Origin: an uncultured Oscillospiraceae bacterium
GTDB lineage: Bacteria; Bacillota; Clostridia; Oscillospirales; Oscillospiraceae
Direction of reading: 5' to 3'
Assembly (NCBI GenBank): GCA_947629795.1
Contig: CANRFC010000028.1
Location: 1-39,675 of the forward strand
DNA: 39,675 nucleotides
How positions within the stretch are numbered: the first letter of the stretch is position 1; the number at the start of each line of letters is the position of its first letter. Shown here in pieces: positions 7,341-15,632 of the stretch. Position numbers and translations under genes: made by a program. Below the pieces are notes generated by a model, which saw only the letters and a program-made list of their open reading frames with translations, did no database searches and had not been told where the DNA came from.

Positions 7341-7369
7341 ATTATACAACACGGTTAATAGGATTTCAA
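7341..7369 (-). promoter_or_regulatory. iscR promoter with operator in the spacer
   Basis: On the minus strand TTGAAA (7364-7369), 17 bp, TATAAT (7341-7346). AATCCTATTAACC (complement of 7353-7365) occupies the spacer, so a bound regulator would block polymerase. This suggests autorepression. Confidence 0.75.
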
Positions 7370-7399
7370 TCCGTCGGGCAAAAAATTTTCCAGACCCTC

Positions 7400-7428
7400 T
7401 TGAAATCATATAAACATAGTGGTATTAT
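7400..7428 (+). promoter_or_regulatory. iscS-iscU promoter with degenerate operator in the spacer
   Basis: TTGAAA (7400-7405), 17 bp, TATTAT (7423-7428). AATCATATAAACA (7404-7416) is a weaker match to the 13-bp motif, at the same place relative to -35 as in the iscR promoter. Confidence 0.65.
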
Positions 7429-7461
7429 GGGTTTATCGAGATCCGGAAAGGAAGTGCGATT

Positions 7462-8634
7462 ATGATCTATGCAGACAACGCCGCCACCACCAAGCTCTCC
7501 CCCACGGCTCTGGCGGCTATGATGCCCTATTTCACCCAGGAATACGGCAACCCCTCCTCCCTCTACGACTTCGCCGGGCAGGCCAAGGCCGGCCTGGAGC
7601 AGGCCCGCTCGGACGTGGCCCGGTGCCTGAACGCCCAGCCGGGAGAGATCTTCTTCACCTCCGGGGGCACCGAGAGCGACAACTGGGCCCTCCGGGGGGT
7701 GGCGGAGGCCCTGGGGAAAAAGGGAAAACACATTCTGATCTCCGCCGTGGAGCACCACGCCATCCTCCACACCGGCGACTGGCTCCGCAAGCAGGGCTTC
7801 GAGGTGGAGGTCCTGCCGGTGGACGAATATGGGGTCGTCCGGCCCGGGACCCTGGAGAAGGCCCTGCGCCCTGACACCATCCTGGTCTCGGTGATGCTGG
7901 CCAACAACGAGATCGGCACCATCCAGCCCATTCAGGAGCTGGCGGCCCTGGCCCACGCCAACAAGACCCTCTTCCACACCGATGCCGTCCAGGCCGCGGG
8001 GCACATCCCGGTGGACGTGCAGGAATTGGGAGTAGACCTGCTCAGCCTCTCCGGCCACAAGTTCCACGGCCCCCGGGGCACCGGGGTGCTCTATATCAGG
8101 CAGCGCACCCCCATCCTGCCTCTCATCCTCGGCGGCGGGCAGGAGCATAACCGCCGCTCGGGCACGGAAAACGTGGCCGGGGCCGTGGGCCTGGCCGCCG
8201 CCCTCACCGAGCGCTGTGCCACCCTGGAGGAGGACATGGCGCGCATCTCCGCCCTGCGGAACCGGCTGGTCTCCGCCATTCTGCGGCTCCCCCGGACCCG
8301 GCTCACCGGCCATCCCCTGAACCGTCTGCCCTCCATCGCCTCCTTCACCTTCGAGGCCATCGAGGGGGAGTCCATCCTGCTCCAGCTGGACGCCCGGGGC
8401 ATCTGCGCCTCCAGCGGCTCGGCCTGCTCCTCCACCTCCCTGGAGCCCTCCCACGTGCTCCTGGCCATCGGCCTGCCCCACGAGGTGGCCCACGGCTCGG
8501 TGCGCCTGAGCCTGGGAGACGATGTGACGGAGGAGGACGTGGACCATATCATCCAAAGTCTCACCGAGGTCGTGAACGATCTGCGGGCCATGTCCCCGGT
8601 GTGGGACGCTGTGGCCCAGAAACCCACTTGGTAA
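7462..8634 (+). CDS. iscS: Cysteine desulfurase
   Basis: PLP enzyme converting cysteine to alanine and enzyme-bound persulfide, the sulfur source for Fe-S clusters and for tRNA thiolation by MnmA. It has 390 aa. TSGGTESDN is at 66-74, HTDAVQAAG at 172-180, the PLP lysine is K200 in LSGHKFHGPRG, and RRSGTENV lies near 231-238. The persulfide cysteine is C322 in SSGSACSS, on the short loop of the IscS/NifS class. The ribosome binding site is GGAAAGGA. It forms an operon with iscU, 13 bp downstream, and is divergent from the Rrf2 regulator. Confidence 0.95.
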   Translation: MIYADNAATTKLSPTALAAMMPYFTQEYGNPSSLYDFAGQAKAGLEQARSDVARCLNAQPGEIFFTSGGTESDNWALRGVAEALGKKGKHILISAVEHHAILHTGDWLRKQGFEVEVLPVDEYGVVRPGTLEKALRPDTILVSVMLANNEIGTIQPIQELAALAHANKTLFHTDAVQAAGHIPVDVQELGVDLLSLSGHKFHGPRGTGVLYIRQRTPILPLILGGGQEHNRRSGTENVAGAVGLAAALTERCATLEEDMARISALRNRLVSAILRLPRTRLTGHPLNRLPSIASFTFEAIEGESILLQLDARGICASSGSACSSTSLEPSHVLLAIGLPHEVAHGSVRLSLGDDVTEEDVDHIIQSLTEVVNDLRAMSPVWDAVAQKPTW

Positions 8635-8647
8635 AGGAGAAAATGCT

Positions 8648-9076
8648 ATGCTGTATTCTGAAAAAGTGATGGACCACTTCAACCACCCCCGGAACGTGGG
8701 GGAGCTCCCCGACGCCGACGGCGTGGGCCAGGTGGGCAACCCGGTGTGCGGGGACATTATGAAGATGTACCTGAAGATCGAGGACGGGGTCATCGTGGAC
8801 GTGAAGTTCAAGACCTTCGGCTGCGGCTCGGCCATCGCCACCTCCTCCATGGCCACCGAGATGATCAAGGGCAAGACCATCGGTGAGGCCCTGAAGCTCA
8901 CCAACGCCGCCGTGGCCGAGGCTCTGGACGGCCTGCCCGCCCACAAGATGCACTGCTCGGTGCTGGCCGAGGAGGCGGTGAAGGCCGCCCTGGCCGACTA
9001 CTACACCCGCCGGGGGGAGCCCGTTCCCCCGGAGTGCGTCATCGACCCCGAGGACGCCTGTCCCCTGTGCGGCTGA
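8648..9076 (+). CDS. iscU: Fe-S cluster assembly scaffold IscU/NifU-N type (142 aa)
   Basis: Scaffold on which IscS-derived sulfur and iron form a 2Fe-2S cluster before transfer. The ligand set is visible: C34 with D36 (NPVCGD), C59 (KTFGCGSAIATSS) and C103 (HCSVLAEEA). The N terminus MLYSEKVMDHFNHPRNVG is classic. Compared with short IscU it has an added C-terminal tail with three more cysteines (C130, and C138-x2-C141 at the very end). Its function is unknown, though such tails occur in clostridial NifU-like scaffolds. It is the last gene of the iscSU operon, with a terminator directly after. Confidence 0.93.
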   Translation: MLYSEKVMDHFNHPRNVGELPDADGVGQVGNPVCGDIMKMYLKIEDGVIVDVKFKTFGCGSAIATSSMATEMIKGKTIGEALKLTNAAVAEALDGLPAHKMHCSVLAEEAVKAALADYYTRRGEPVPPECVIDPEDACPLCG

Positions 9077-9092
9077 ACCCCTGTGCGCTGAG

Positions 9093-9126
9093 AGCCCCCA
9101 CCGCCCCCCGGGCGGCGGGGGCTTTT
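9093..9126 (+). terminator. Terminator of iscS-iscU
   Basis: A GC-rich stem with AGCCCCC (9093-9099) pairing GGGGGCT (9117-9123), inner CCGCC/GGCGG pairing, then TTT. Confidence 0.8.
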
Positions 9127-9138
9127 GCCGTCCCGCCC

Positions 9139-9167
9139 TTGAGCCCTGTTCCAAAATCTGCTATAAT
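9139..9167 (+). promoter_or_regulatory. uvrA2 promoter
   Basis: TTGAGC (9139-9144), 17 bp, TATAAT (9162-9167), 38 bp before the ATG at 9206. Confidence 0.7.
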
Positions 9168-9205
9168 CTCCCTGACCAAACAACACGGAAAGGGGAGCGA
9201 CCTCC

Positions 9206-11728
9206 ATGGACAGCTCCGTCAAGCCCGCCCCCGACCACATCGAGCTCCGGGGAGCCCGGGTCCACAACCTGAAAAACATCGACCTGGACATCCCCCTGGG
9301 GAAGCTGGTGGGGGTAGCTGGGGTCTCCGGCTCGGGCAAATCCTCCCTGGCCCTGGGGGTCCTTTACGCCGAGGGCTCCCGCCGGTATCTGGACGCCCTG
9401 TCCGCCTACACCAGGCGGCGGATGACCCAGGCCGCCGAGGCCAAGCTGGACTCCATCGAGTACGTCCCCGCCGCCCTGGCCCTCCACCAGCGCCCCGCCC
9501 TCCCCGGCATCCGCTCCACCTTCGGCACCATGACCGAGCTATTGAACCCCTTGCGGCTCATGTTCTCCCGCCTGGCGTCCCACCGCTGCCCCAACGGCCA
9601 CTCTGTGCCCCCCACCCTGGCGGTGGCGGCGGGGAAATCTCTCGTGTGCCCGGTGTGCGGCGCGGAATTCTTTGCCCCCTCGGCGGAGGAATTGTCCTTC
9701 AACTCCCAGGGGGCCTGCCCCACCTGCTCGGGCACCGGGACCGTCCGGGCGGTGGACGAGACCGCCCTGGTCCCCGACGAATCCCTGACCATCGACGGCG
9801 GCGCCGTGGCCCCCTGGAACAGTCTCATGTGGTCCCTGATGACCGACGTGTGCCGGGCCATGGGAGTCCGCACCGACGTGCCCTTCTCCGAACTTACCCC
9901 GGAGGAGCGGGAGATCGTCTTCCACGGCCCGGCGGAGAAAAAGCACATCCTCTACAAGTCCAAAAAGGGGGACGACTTCGCCGAGCTGGACTTCACCTAC
10001 TATAACGCGGTCTACACCGTGGAGAACGCCCTGTCCAAGGTCAAGGACGAAAAGGGCATGAAGCGGGTGGAGAAGTTCCTGAAGGTGGGCCCCTGCCCCG
10101 CCTGCGGCGGCACCCGGCTCTCCGATGCCGCCCGGGCCCCCAGGCTCCTGGGCCTCACCCTCCCCCAGGTCTGCCAAATGACCCTCACCGAGCTGGTGGA
10201 CTGGGTGGCCGCCGTCCCCGACGGCCTTCCCACGGAAATGGGGGAGATGGCCCGGAGCATCTGCGCCCAGTTCCAGAACACCGCCCGGCGGCTGCTGGAG
10301 CTGGGCCTGGGCTACCTCACCCTGGACCGGGCGGGGGACACCCTCTCCACCGGGGAGCGCCAGCGGGTCCAGCTTGCGAGAGCCGTAAGAAGCAGGGCCA
10401 CCGGGGTCCTGTACGTGCTGGACGAGCCCTCCATCGGCCTCCACCCCGCCAACGTGGACGGCCTTCTGGGGGTGGTGGACGACCTCACCGGCCACGGCAA
10501 TTCCGTGGTCCTGGTGGACCACGACGTCCGGGTCCTCCGGCACGCCCACTGGCTCATCGAGATGGGCCCCGGCGCCGGAGAGCAGGGCGGCCGGGTCCTG
10601 GCCCAGGGCACGGTGGAGCAGGTGTCGGAAACCCCCGGCTCCCTCATCGCCGGCTTCCTGAACGGCCGGGAAAGCTCCGTCATCCGGGACCGCGCCCCGG
10701 CGGACGCCATGTTCGCCCGGGGGACCATCCGGCTCTCCACCTCCCCCCTCCACACCGTCCACGCCCTGGACCTGGCCCTCCCCAAGGGCCGGCTCACCGC
10801 CGTCACCGGGGTCTCGGGCTCGGGGAAGACCACCCTCATCCTGGAGAGCCTCATCCCCGCCCTCCGCGCCGCCATTGACGGCGCCCCCCTTCCCGCCCAC
10901 GTAAAGGCCATCGACGCCCCCGGCATCCGCCGGGTGGGGCTCATGGACGCCACCCCCATCGGGGTCAACGTCCGCTCCACCGTGGCCACCTACAGCGGGG
11001 TGCTGGACGACCTGCGGCGGCTCTACGCCGCCACCCCCGCCGCCAAAGAGCATGGGTACAAGCTGGGGGACTTCTCCTACAACACCGGCTCCCTCCGCTG
11101 CCCCGGCTGCGACGGCACCGGGCAGATCACCCTGGACGTGCAGTTCCTCCCCGACGTGGACATCCTCTGCCCCGACTGCGGCGGCTCCCGGTATTCCAAG
11201 GGGGCAAAGGATATCCGTTACCGCCCCAAAAAGGCCCCGGCGGATGACCCCGGCGTCTCCCTGCCCGACCTGCTGACCCTCACGGTGGACCGGGCCATGG
11301 AGGTCCTGAAAGACGTGAAGAAGGTCCGGGAGCAGCTCAGCCTCCTCTCCGGCCTGGGCCTGGGCTACCTCACCCTGGGGGAGGCCACCCCCGCCCTCTC
11401 CGGCGGCGAGGCCCAACGGCTGAAGCTCTGTGCCGAGATGGGCCGGGCCCAGGACGACGCGGTCTTCGTCTTTGACGAGCCCACCATCGGCCTGCACCCC
11501 CTGGACGTGCGCACCCTCCTCGGGGTCTTCCAGCGGCTCCTGGACGCCGGGGCCACCGTCATCGTCATCGAGCACGACCTGGACATGATCGCCAACGCCG
11601 ACTATCTCATCGACATGGGCCCCGGCGGCGGGGAACAGGGCGGCCGCATCGTGGCCCGGGGCACCCCCGAAGAGGTGGCCGCCTGCCCCCAGAGCCTCAC
11701 CGGCCAATACCTCAGGCCCTTGCTGTAA
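9206..11728 (+). CDS. uvrA2: UvrA paralogue, class II (UvrA2), 840 aa
   Basis: ABC-type DNA damage-recognition ATPase related to excinuclease subunit A. The first half has Walker A GVSGSGKSS, signature LSTGERQRVQLARA and Walker B VLYVLDEPSIGLHP. The second half has GVSGSGKTT, LSGGEAQRLKLCAEM and VFVFDEPTIGLHP. Cys pairs mark zinc modules (CPVCG ... CPTCSGTG, and CPGCDGTG ... CPDCGGSRY). Between FSRLASHRCPNGHS and the first zinc module only about 20 residues remain, so the UvrB-binding domain of housekeeping UvrA (about 940 aa) is missing. The length and this deletion fit UvrA2, linked elsewhere to tolerance of DNA-binding drugs rather than core excision repair. No uvrB or uvrC is nearby. Confidence 0.87.
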   Translation: MDSSVKPAPDHIELRGARVHNLKNIDLDIPLGKLVGVAGVSGSGKSSLALGVLYAEGSRRYLDALSAYTRRRMTQAAEAKLDSIEYVPAALALHQRPALPGIRSTFGTMTELLNPLRLMFSRLASHRCPNGHSVPPTLAVAAGKSLVCPVCGAEFFAPSAEELSFNSQGACPTCSGTGTVRAVDETALVPDESLTIDGGAVAPWNSLMWSLMTDVCRAMGVRTDVPFSELTPEEREIVFHGPAEKKHILYKSKKGDDFAELDFTYYNAVYTVENALSKVKDEKGMKRVEKFLKVGPCPACGGTRLSDAARAPRLLGLTLPQVCQMTLTELVDWVAAVPDGLPTEMGEMARSICAQFQNTARRLLELGLGYLTLDRAGDTLSTGERQRVQLARAVRSRATGVLYVLDEPSIGLHPANVDGLLGVVDDLTGHGNSVVLVDHDVRVLRHAHWLIEMGPGAGEQGGRVLAQGTVEQVSETPGSLIAGFLNGRESSVIRDRAPADAMFARGTIRLSTSPLHTVHALDLALPKGRLTAVTGVSGSGKTTLILESLIPALRAAIDGAPLPAHVKAIDAPGIRRVGLMDATPIGVNVRSTVATYSGVLDDLRRLYAATPAAKEHGYKLGDFSYNTGSLRCPGCDGTGQITLDVQFLPDVDILCPDCGGSRYSKGAKDIRYRPKKAPADDPGVSLPDLLTLTVDRAMEVLKDVKKVREQLSLLSGLGLGYLTLGEATPALSGGEAQRLKLCAEMGRAQDDAVFVFDEPTIGLHPLDVRTLLGVFQRLLDAGATVIVIEHDLDMIANADYLIDMGPGGGEQGGRIVARGTPEEVAACPQSLTGQYLRPLL

Positions 11729-11753
11729 GCGCCGAAAAGCCATCTGAAACAAG

Positions 11754-11783
11754 AAAAAACCTCCGAACTTTCGGAGGTTTTTT
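11754..11783. terminator. Bidirectional terminator between uvrA2 and APC permease
   Basis: A 13-bp perfect stem (11754-11766 with 11771-11783), loop ACTT, with A6 and T6 arms that serve as U-tracts in both directions. Confidence 0.9.
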
Positions 11784-11800
11784 CTCTTCTGCCTGCCCTT

Positions 11801-13135
11801 TCAAGCGTCCTCTTCCCGCTCCACCAGGATGTCCACATGGGTCTTGCCGCCCCGGTAGCGCCGGCAGGCGTACACCGCCAGCACCGCCACCAGGACCAGG
11901 TTCCCCACGAACACCGGCACCGACGTGGCCCGCACGCTGGCCGCCAGGATGCCCACCTCGGTCAGGCCGCTGAGGGCCGTCAGCAGGTAGTACACCCCCT
12001 TGGGCATGTGGAGCCAGGACGCCTCCCACTCCCCGGGGAAGCGGTCAGGGACCCGGAAGGCCACCGCCAGCAGCAGAAGGCCGCAGATGCGCTGGGTCAT
12101 CACCGTGTAGCCGATGAAGGTCTTCAGGCTCACCCCCAGGATCAGGGGCACCGTGCAGATCAGCCACATCACGGTGTAGACGATCCAGGGGCTGCCGTAG
12201 CGGTTGGTCCGGCCCACCTCCCGGGGGATCCAGCCGTCCCGGATGGCCCCCAGCACCGGGGCGGAAAAGGAGGACATGGTGCCGTTGAGACTGGCCAGCA
12301 GGGCCAGCACCGGGCCAAAAATCATGAACACCGGGAAGAGCGCTCCCGGCAGCAGCCGCTGGGCGGCGTAGGTGATGGGCTTGCCCGCCATCTCCTCCAT
12401 GGGGATGGCATTGGAGGCCACGAAGGACACCCCCACGAAGAGGACCAGAACCAGGCCCGAGCCCACCAAAATGGCCCTTGGGATGTCCCGCTTGGGGTCC
12501 TTGGCCTCCCAGCTGAAGCCGCACAGCAAGGCCGGCGCCGAGGTGGGCTGGATGACCAGGGTGACCGCCATCAGCAGCCCCACGCCGCCGGCGGAGTAGT
12601 ATTCCGGGGAGGTCACGGCGAAGGCGCCCGGCTGGAGCTGAAACAGGCCAAAGCCGGTGAACACCAGCAAGGCCAGCACCGTCAGGGCGGTCAGGGGCCG
12701 CTGGAGCCGGCTCATGGCCTTGAGCCCGAAGAGATTGACCACAAAGACCAGGGTGGTCAGGGCCACGCCGGTCCACTTGGCCGAGACCTGGGGGAACACC
12801 GAGTTGATATACAGCCCCAGGGCGCTGGCCGCCGAGCCCCGGGCCAGGAACATGGGCGTCCACCACATGGCGTAAATGCCCCCGGCCAGAGGCCCCAGGG
12901 TCAGGGCCGCCATGGCGTAATTGCCGCCCTTGTAGCGGAACATGCTGGTGAAGACGGTGGTGGGAACGGCCCGCAAAAAGCCCCCGATGAGCACCGCCAG
13001 GACATAGGCGATCCAGGCGGAGCGGCCGGTCTGGCCGGTGGCCAGGCCGATGCTGGAGAAAATGCCGGAGACCGCGCCGGAGGCGGCAATGGCCACCAGA
13101 GTGGCAAACCCGAGGCCTTCGTTCTTTTCTTTCAT
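11801..13135 (-). CDS. APC-superfamily amino acid permease (444 aa)
   Basis: Polytopic inner-membrane transporter with about 12 predicted hydrophobic segments. The N-terminal GFATLVAIAASGAVSGIFSSIG matches the unwound first helix of APC amino acid/polyamine transporters, and CGFSWEAKDPKRDIPRAI is the conserved loop after helix 6. The substrate cannot be read from sequence. The start at ATG 13135 has AAAGGAGG eight bases upstream. A further in-frame ATG at 13165 lacks such a site. It is preceded by a hairpin-terminator and a tandem repeat array, so it is probably transcribed separately from the gene upstream. Confidence 0.82.
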   Translation of the reverse strand: MKEKNEGLGFATLVAIAASGAVSGIFSSIGLATGQTGRSAWIAYVLAVLIGGFLRAVPTTVFTSMFRYKGGNYAMAALTLGPLAGGIYAMWWTPMFLARGSAASALGLYINSVFPQVSAKWTGVALTTLVFVVNLFGLKAMSRLQRPLTALTVLALLVFTGFGLFQLQPGAFAVTSPEYYSAGGVGLLMAVTLVIQPTSAPALLCGFSWEAKDPKRDIPRAILVGSGLVLVLFVGVSFVASNAIPMEEMAGKPITYAAQRLLPGALFPVFMIFGPVLALLASLNGTMSSFSAPVLGAIRDGWIPREVGRTNRYGSPWIVYTVMWLICTVPLILGVSLKTFIGYTVMTQRICGLLLLAVAFRVPDRFPGEWEASWLHMPKGVYYLLTALSGLTEVGILAASVRATSVPVFVGNLVLVAVLAVYACRRYRGGKTHVDILVEREEDA

Positions 13136-13215
13136 GGGGACCTCCTTTGGGAATAAAATGGGCATAATTTGCGGAAAACTGCCCGTTTTGTGGAAAAATC
13201 GGCCCTTTTGGCATA

Positions 13216-13253
13216 AAAACGGCCCCGGCCCGCGGTTGGGCCGGGGTCGTTTT
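13216..13253 (-). terminator. Terminator or attenuator upstream of APC permease
   Basis: A 16-bp stem with one G-T pair (13216-13231 with 13238-13253). It is followed on the minus strand by TTTTT. It could end the upstream flavodoxin-ferredoxin transcript or act as an attenuator in the permease leader. Confidence 0.65.
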
Positions 13254-13288
13254 GCAAAAAGCGGTCTGTCTGAAAGCGAGCGAAAATC

Positions 13289-13348
13289 GAAAAAAGTTTA
13301 TGAAATTAGAAAAAAGTTTATAAAAGCAGAAATAAGTTTGCAAAAAGC
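13289..13348. repeat. Three tandem 20-bp A-tract repeats
   Basis: Units at 13289, 13309 and 13329 of the form GAAAAAAGTTTATNAAANNA. The first two are near identical and the third is diverged. The 20-bp period puts the A-tracts on the same helix face every two turns, as expected for a bent region or a repeated protein-binding site upstream of the permease. Confidence 0.75.
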
Positions 13349-13483
13349 GGATATATCACCGGAAAATGTGAGCAAAGAGAAGGGAGATGGCCCGGGGCGG
13401 GAGAGGGAGGGCCCCCGGCCCGGGCCAGGGGAAAATCAGAACTTTTTGCTGGAAAACAGCCCGCTTTTCAGCACGTTATGGGG

Positions 13484-14272
13484 TCAAATGAACAGTTCCG
13501 GCTGCTTGGGCTTGGAGGCGGTCATCTTCAGCATGCCCTCCACGGCCAAAAGCATGGTTTTGGGCAGAGAACGGGCATTTTCGGGGCAAATTTTGACACA
13601 TCGGCCACAATTTATGCACTTTTGGGGGTCGGTCTGGCTGGGGTCCTCCGGGGGGATGGCGGAAACAGGGCAACTATTGGCGCAAAGGCCACATTTTATG
13701 CAGGTTTCAGCCGCCGAGGGGTGGGCCCCGGAACCGCCTTTTTTCTTGTCCCGATAGCCGGGATTTCCAGGAATTGGGAGCTTTTTGGCCGTCTCTACCC
13801 CCCCTGTCTGGGACTCCATCCCGGCTTTTTTGGACACCATGGCCCCGAATTCCGACGCCAAGGCCAGGTCCTTTTGGTCCGGTCTTCCGGCGGCGATGGA
13901 GCGGACGATGGAGTGCTCGGCGATGAAGGCGGCGGCTGCCAAAACCTGGAAGCCATTTTCCTCCAGCGCATCGCTGAGCTCCAGGAGGGCGTCGTCATAG
14001 GCCCGGTTGCCATAGACCACCACGGCCACGGCCTTCTGGCCGCTGCCCCTGAGCTGGGCCAGGCGCTCCAGGGCCACGGCGGGGACCCGGCCGCCGAAGA
14101 CGGGCATGGCGGCCAGGAGGACCTCGTCAGGGCCCACGGTCTGGGCCTCCACGGGGGCGGAGAGGTCCACCTCCCGGGCGGTCCAGGGGGCGCCCTGGGC
14201 GATGGCGCGGGCCACCTTCACGGTGGTGCCGGTGGGGCTGAAATGGGCGATGAGCCAACTGTGATTTGCCAT
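13484..14272 (-). CDS. EFR1-type flavodoxin-ferredoxin fusion protein (262 aa)
   Basis: Two electron-transfer domains in one chain. Residues 1 to about 150 are a flavodoxin-like fold, with the FMN phosphate loop FSPTGTTVKVA at the N terminus and MPVFGGRVP in the middle. The C-terminal part carries two 4Fe-4S motifs, CIKCGLCANSCP and CINCGRCVKICP, the bacterial 2x4Fe-4S ferredoxin pattern. A basic linker (DKKKGG) joins them. The start at ATG 14272 has GAAGGAA upstream. It follows the APC permease by 15 bp, so it is the last gene of the C-S lyase/permease operon. It may pass electrons for an anaerobic step, but its partner is unknown. Confidence 0.85.
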   Translation of the reverse strand: MANHSWLIAHFSPTGTTVKVARAIAQGAPWTAREVDLSAPVEAQTVGPDEVLLAAMPVFGGRVPAVALERLAQLRGSGQKAVAVVVYGNRAYDDALLELSDALEENGFQVLAAAAFIAEHSIVRSIAAGRPDQKDLALASEFGAMVSKKAGMESQTGGVETAKKLPIPGNPGYRDKKKGGSGAHPSAAETCIKCGLCANSCPVSAIPPEDPSQTDPQKCINCGRCVKICPENARSLPKTMLLAVEGMLKMTASKPKQPELFI

Positions 14273-14287
14273 GGAAACATTCCTTCT

Positions 14288-15613
14288 TTACACGGATTTG
14301 CTCTCAATATACTCCTTCTTGGCGGCGATTTCAATATGGCCGAACTTGCTGCGCAGGAACCCGTAGAGGAACAGGCAGATGGTGATGATGGTAACAGCCA
14401 CCTTGAAGTCATTGGATATGAAGCAGTAAGTCACCAGGATGGCGGACGCCGCGATGGCAAGGATCAGAAGCACCCGGTAAATCGTGACAGGCAGTTTGAT
14501 GCCGCTCTCCTTCCACTCTTTGGCAAAGCGCTCCGGGGTGTTCAGCGCGCAGACATTAGTCAGGGCGATCACAATACCCAACGGCACCAGCTGCATGGTG
14601 ACCAGGTCGTCCAGATCCAAGCCCAGCAAAACAGGAACAATGCCCACAACGTAAAGGAACGCCAGAACATAGGGAGTCCCCTTTTTCGTGGTCTTGCCAA
14701 AGAAGGCGGGGAGCCAGCCGTCCTTGGCAGATGCCATCAGGGGCCGGTAGCTGGCAGACAGACCACCCACCAGAGAGGTACCCAGGGCAAAGATGGCACC
14801 GCCCACCAGGAAGAACATATAGAGACCGTGGGGCATCATCAGTTTGGCCAGGTCACCCAGATTGGCACCGGCGGTGTCGGCATAAGAGAAGGCATGGGTG
14901 GCAGCAAAGCCAATGAGGGCATAGAGTCCGGCGGCAATAAGAGCAGCCAGGAAGAAACCCAGGGGCAGGTCCCGCTTGGGGTTCTTGGCAGCCTTGCCCA
15001 TACTGATGACGTACTGGAAACCATTGCAGGTGTAGGACATGAGGGCCGCGGCCATCATCAGGCCGGGCACGCCGTTGATAAGCATGGGTTCCTCGGCGTA
15101 GGCGGCAGGATCCATGTGGGTAAAGCCATAGACCACAAACAGGGCCAGAGCGAGGTACATCATGACGCACATGACGTTCTGGACCCGGGCGGCAAACTTG
15201 GTACCCACCAGTACGCAGACAAAGGTCAGCGTAAGTACCACGACGGCCACCAACTTACGGTAGGGCTGGAGCCCGGGGAACAGGATCTCCAGATACATAG
15301 CCAGGGAAATGACCGTCACAGATTGGGTACCCAACTTGAAAAACACATCGTTGGCCGCTGAAAAGCCCAAAATCACCGTGGGAGAGGTCAGAGAGTCGAT
15401 GGCATACATACCGCCGTCCAGTTCAAACACACTTGCCAGGATGGGATAGCGGATGGACTGCAGGACCACCAGGAGCATGGCCAGAAACAGGGCGATCGTA
15501 ATGCCCCGGCCCGTGTAGGCGATGCCGTAGCCCATCATGGAGAAAACACCCGCGCCAATAACAGTACCCACACCGATGGAAGTCAGGTCAAACAAACTCA
15601 ATTTCTTTTCCAC
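14288..15613 (-). CDS. APC-superfamily amino acid permease (441 aa)
   Basis: Polytopic transporter with about 12 hydrophobic helices. LSLFDLTSIGVGTVIGAGVFSM is the conserved first-helix motif of the APC family, and GKAAKNPKRDLPLGFFLA is the loop after helix 6. The frame is open further upstream, but the GTG at 15613 has AAAGGAGAG seven bases away and avoids overlap with the lyase gene, which ends 20 bp before. Being second in an operon led by a MalY/PatB C-S lyase, it probably imports that enzyme's sulfur amino acid substrate (cystine, cystathionine or a Cys conjugate). The substrate is inferred. Confidence 0.82.
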   Translation of the reverse strand: MEKKLSLFDLTSIGVGTVIGAGVFSMMGYGIAYTGRGITIALFLAMLLVVLQSIRYPILASVFELDGGMYAIDSLTSPTVILGFSAANDVFFKLGTQSVTVISLAMYLEILFPGLQPYRKLVAVVVLTLTFVCVLVGTKFAARVQNVMCVMMYLALALFVVYGFTHMDPAAYAEEPMLINGVPGLMMAAALMSYTCNGFQYVISMGKAAKNPKRDLPLGFFLAALIAAGLYALIGFAATHAFSYADTAGANLGDLAKLMMPHGLYMFFLVGGAIFALGTSLVGGLSASYRPLMASAKDGWLPAFFGKTTKKGTPYVLAFLYVVGIVPVLLGLDLDDLVTMQLVPLGIVIALTNVCALNTPERFAKEWKESGIKLPVTIYRVLLILAIAASAILVTYCFISNDFKVAVTIITICLFLYGFLRSKFGHIEIAAKKEYIESKSV

Positions 15614-15632
15614 AAAAATCTCTCCTTTCTCG

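Larger units (their letters stand above)
13136..13483. other. Intergenic region with terminator and 20-bp repeats
   Basis: 348 bp between two minus-strand genes. It holds a terminator hairpin (13216-13253), a three-unit 20-bp repeat (13289-13348) and a GC-rich palindromic patch near 13410-13427 (GGGCCCCCGGCCCGGGCC). No ORF or RNA gene was recognised. Confidence 0.5.

Noticed and set aside
13289-13348. CRISPR array
   Set aside because: Units are directly adjacent, 20 bp long, with no unique spacers and no cas gene nearby.
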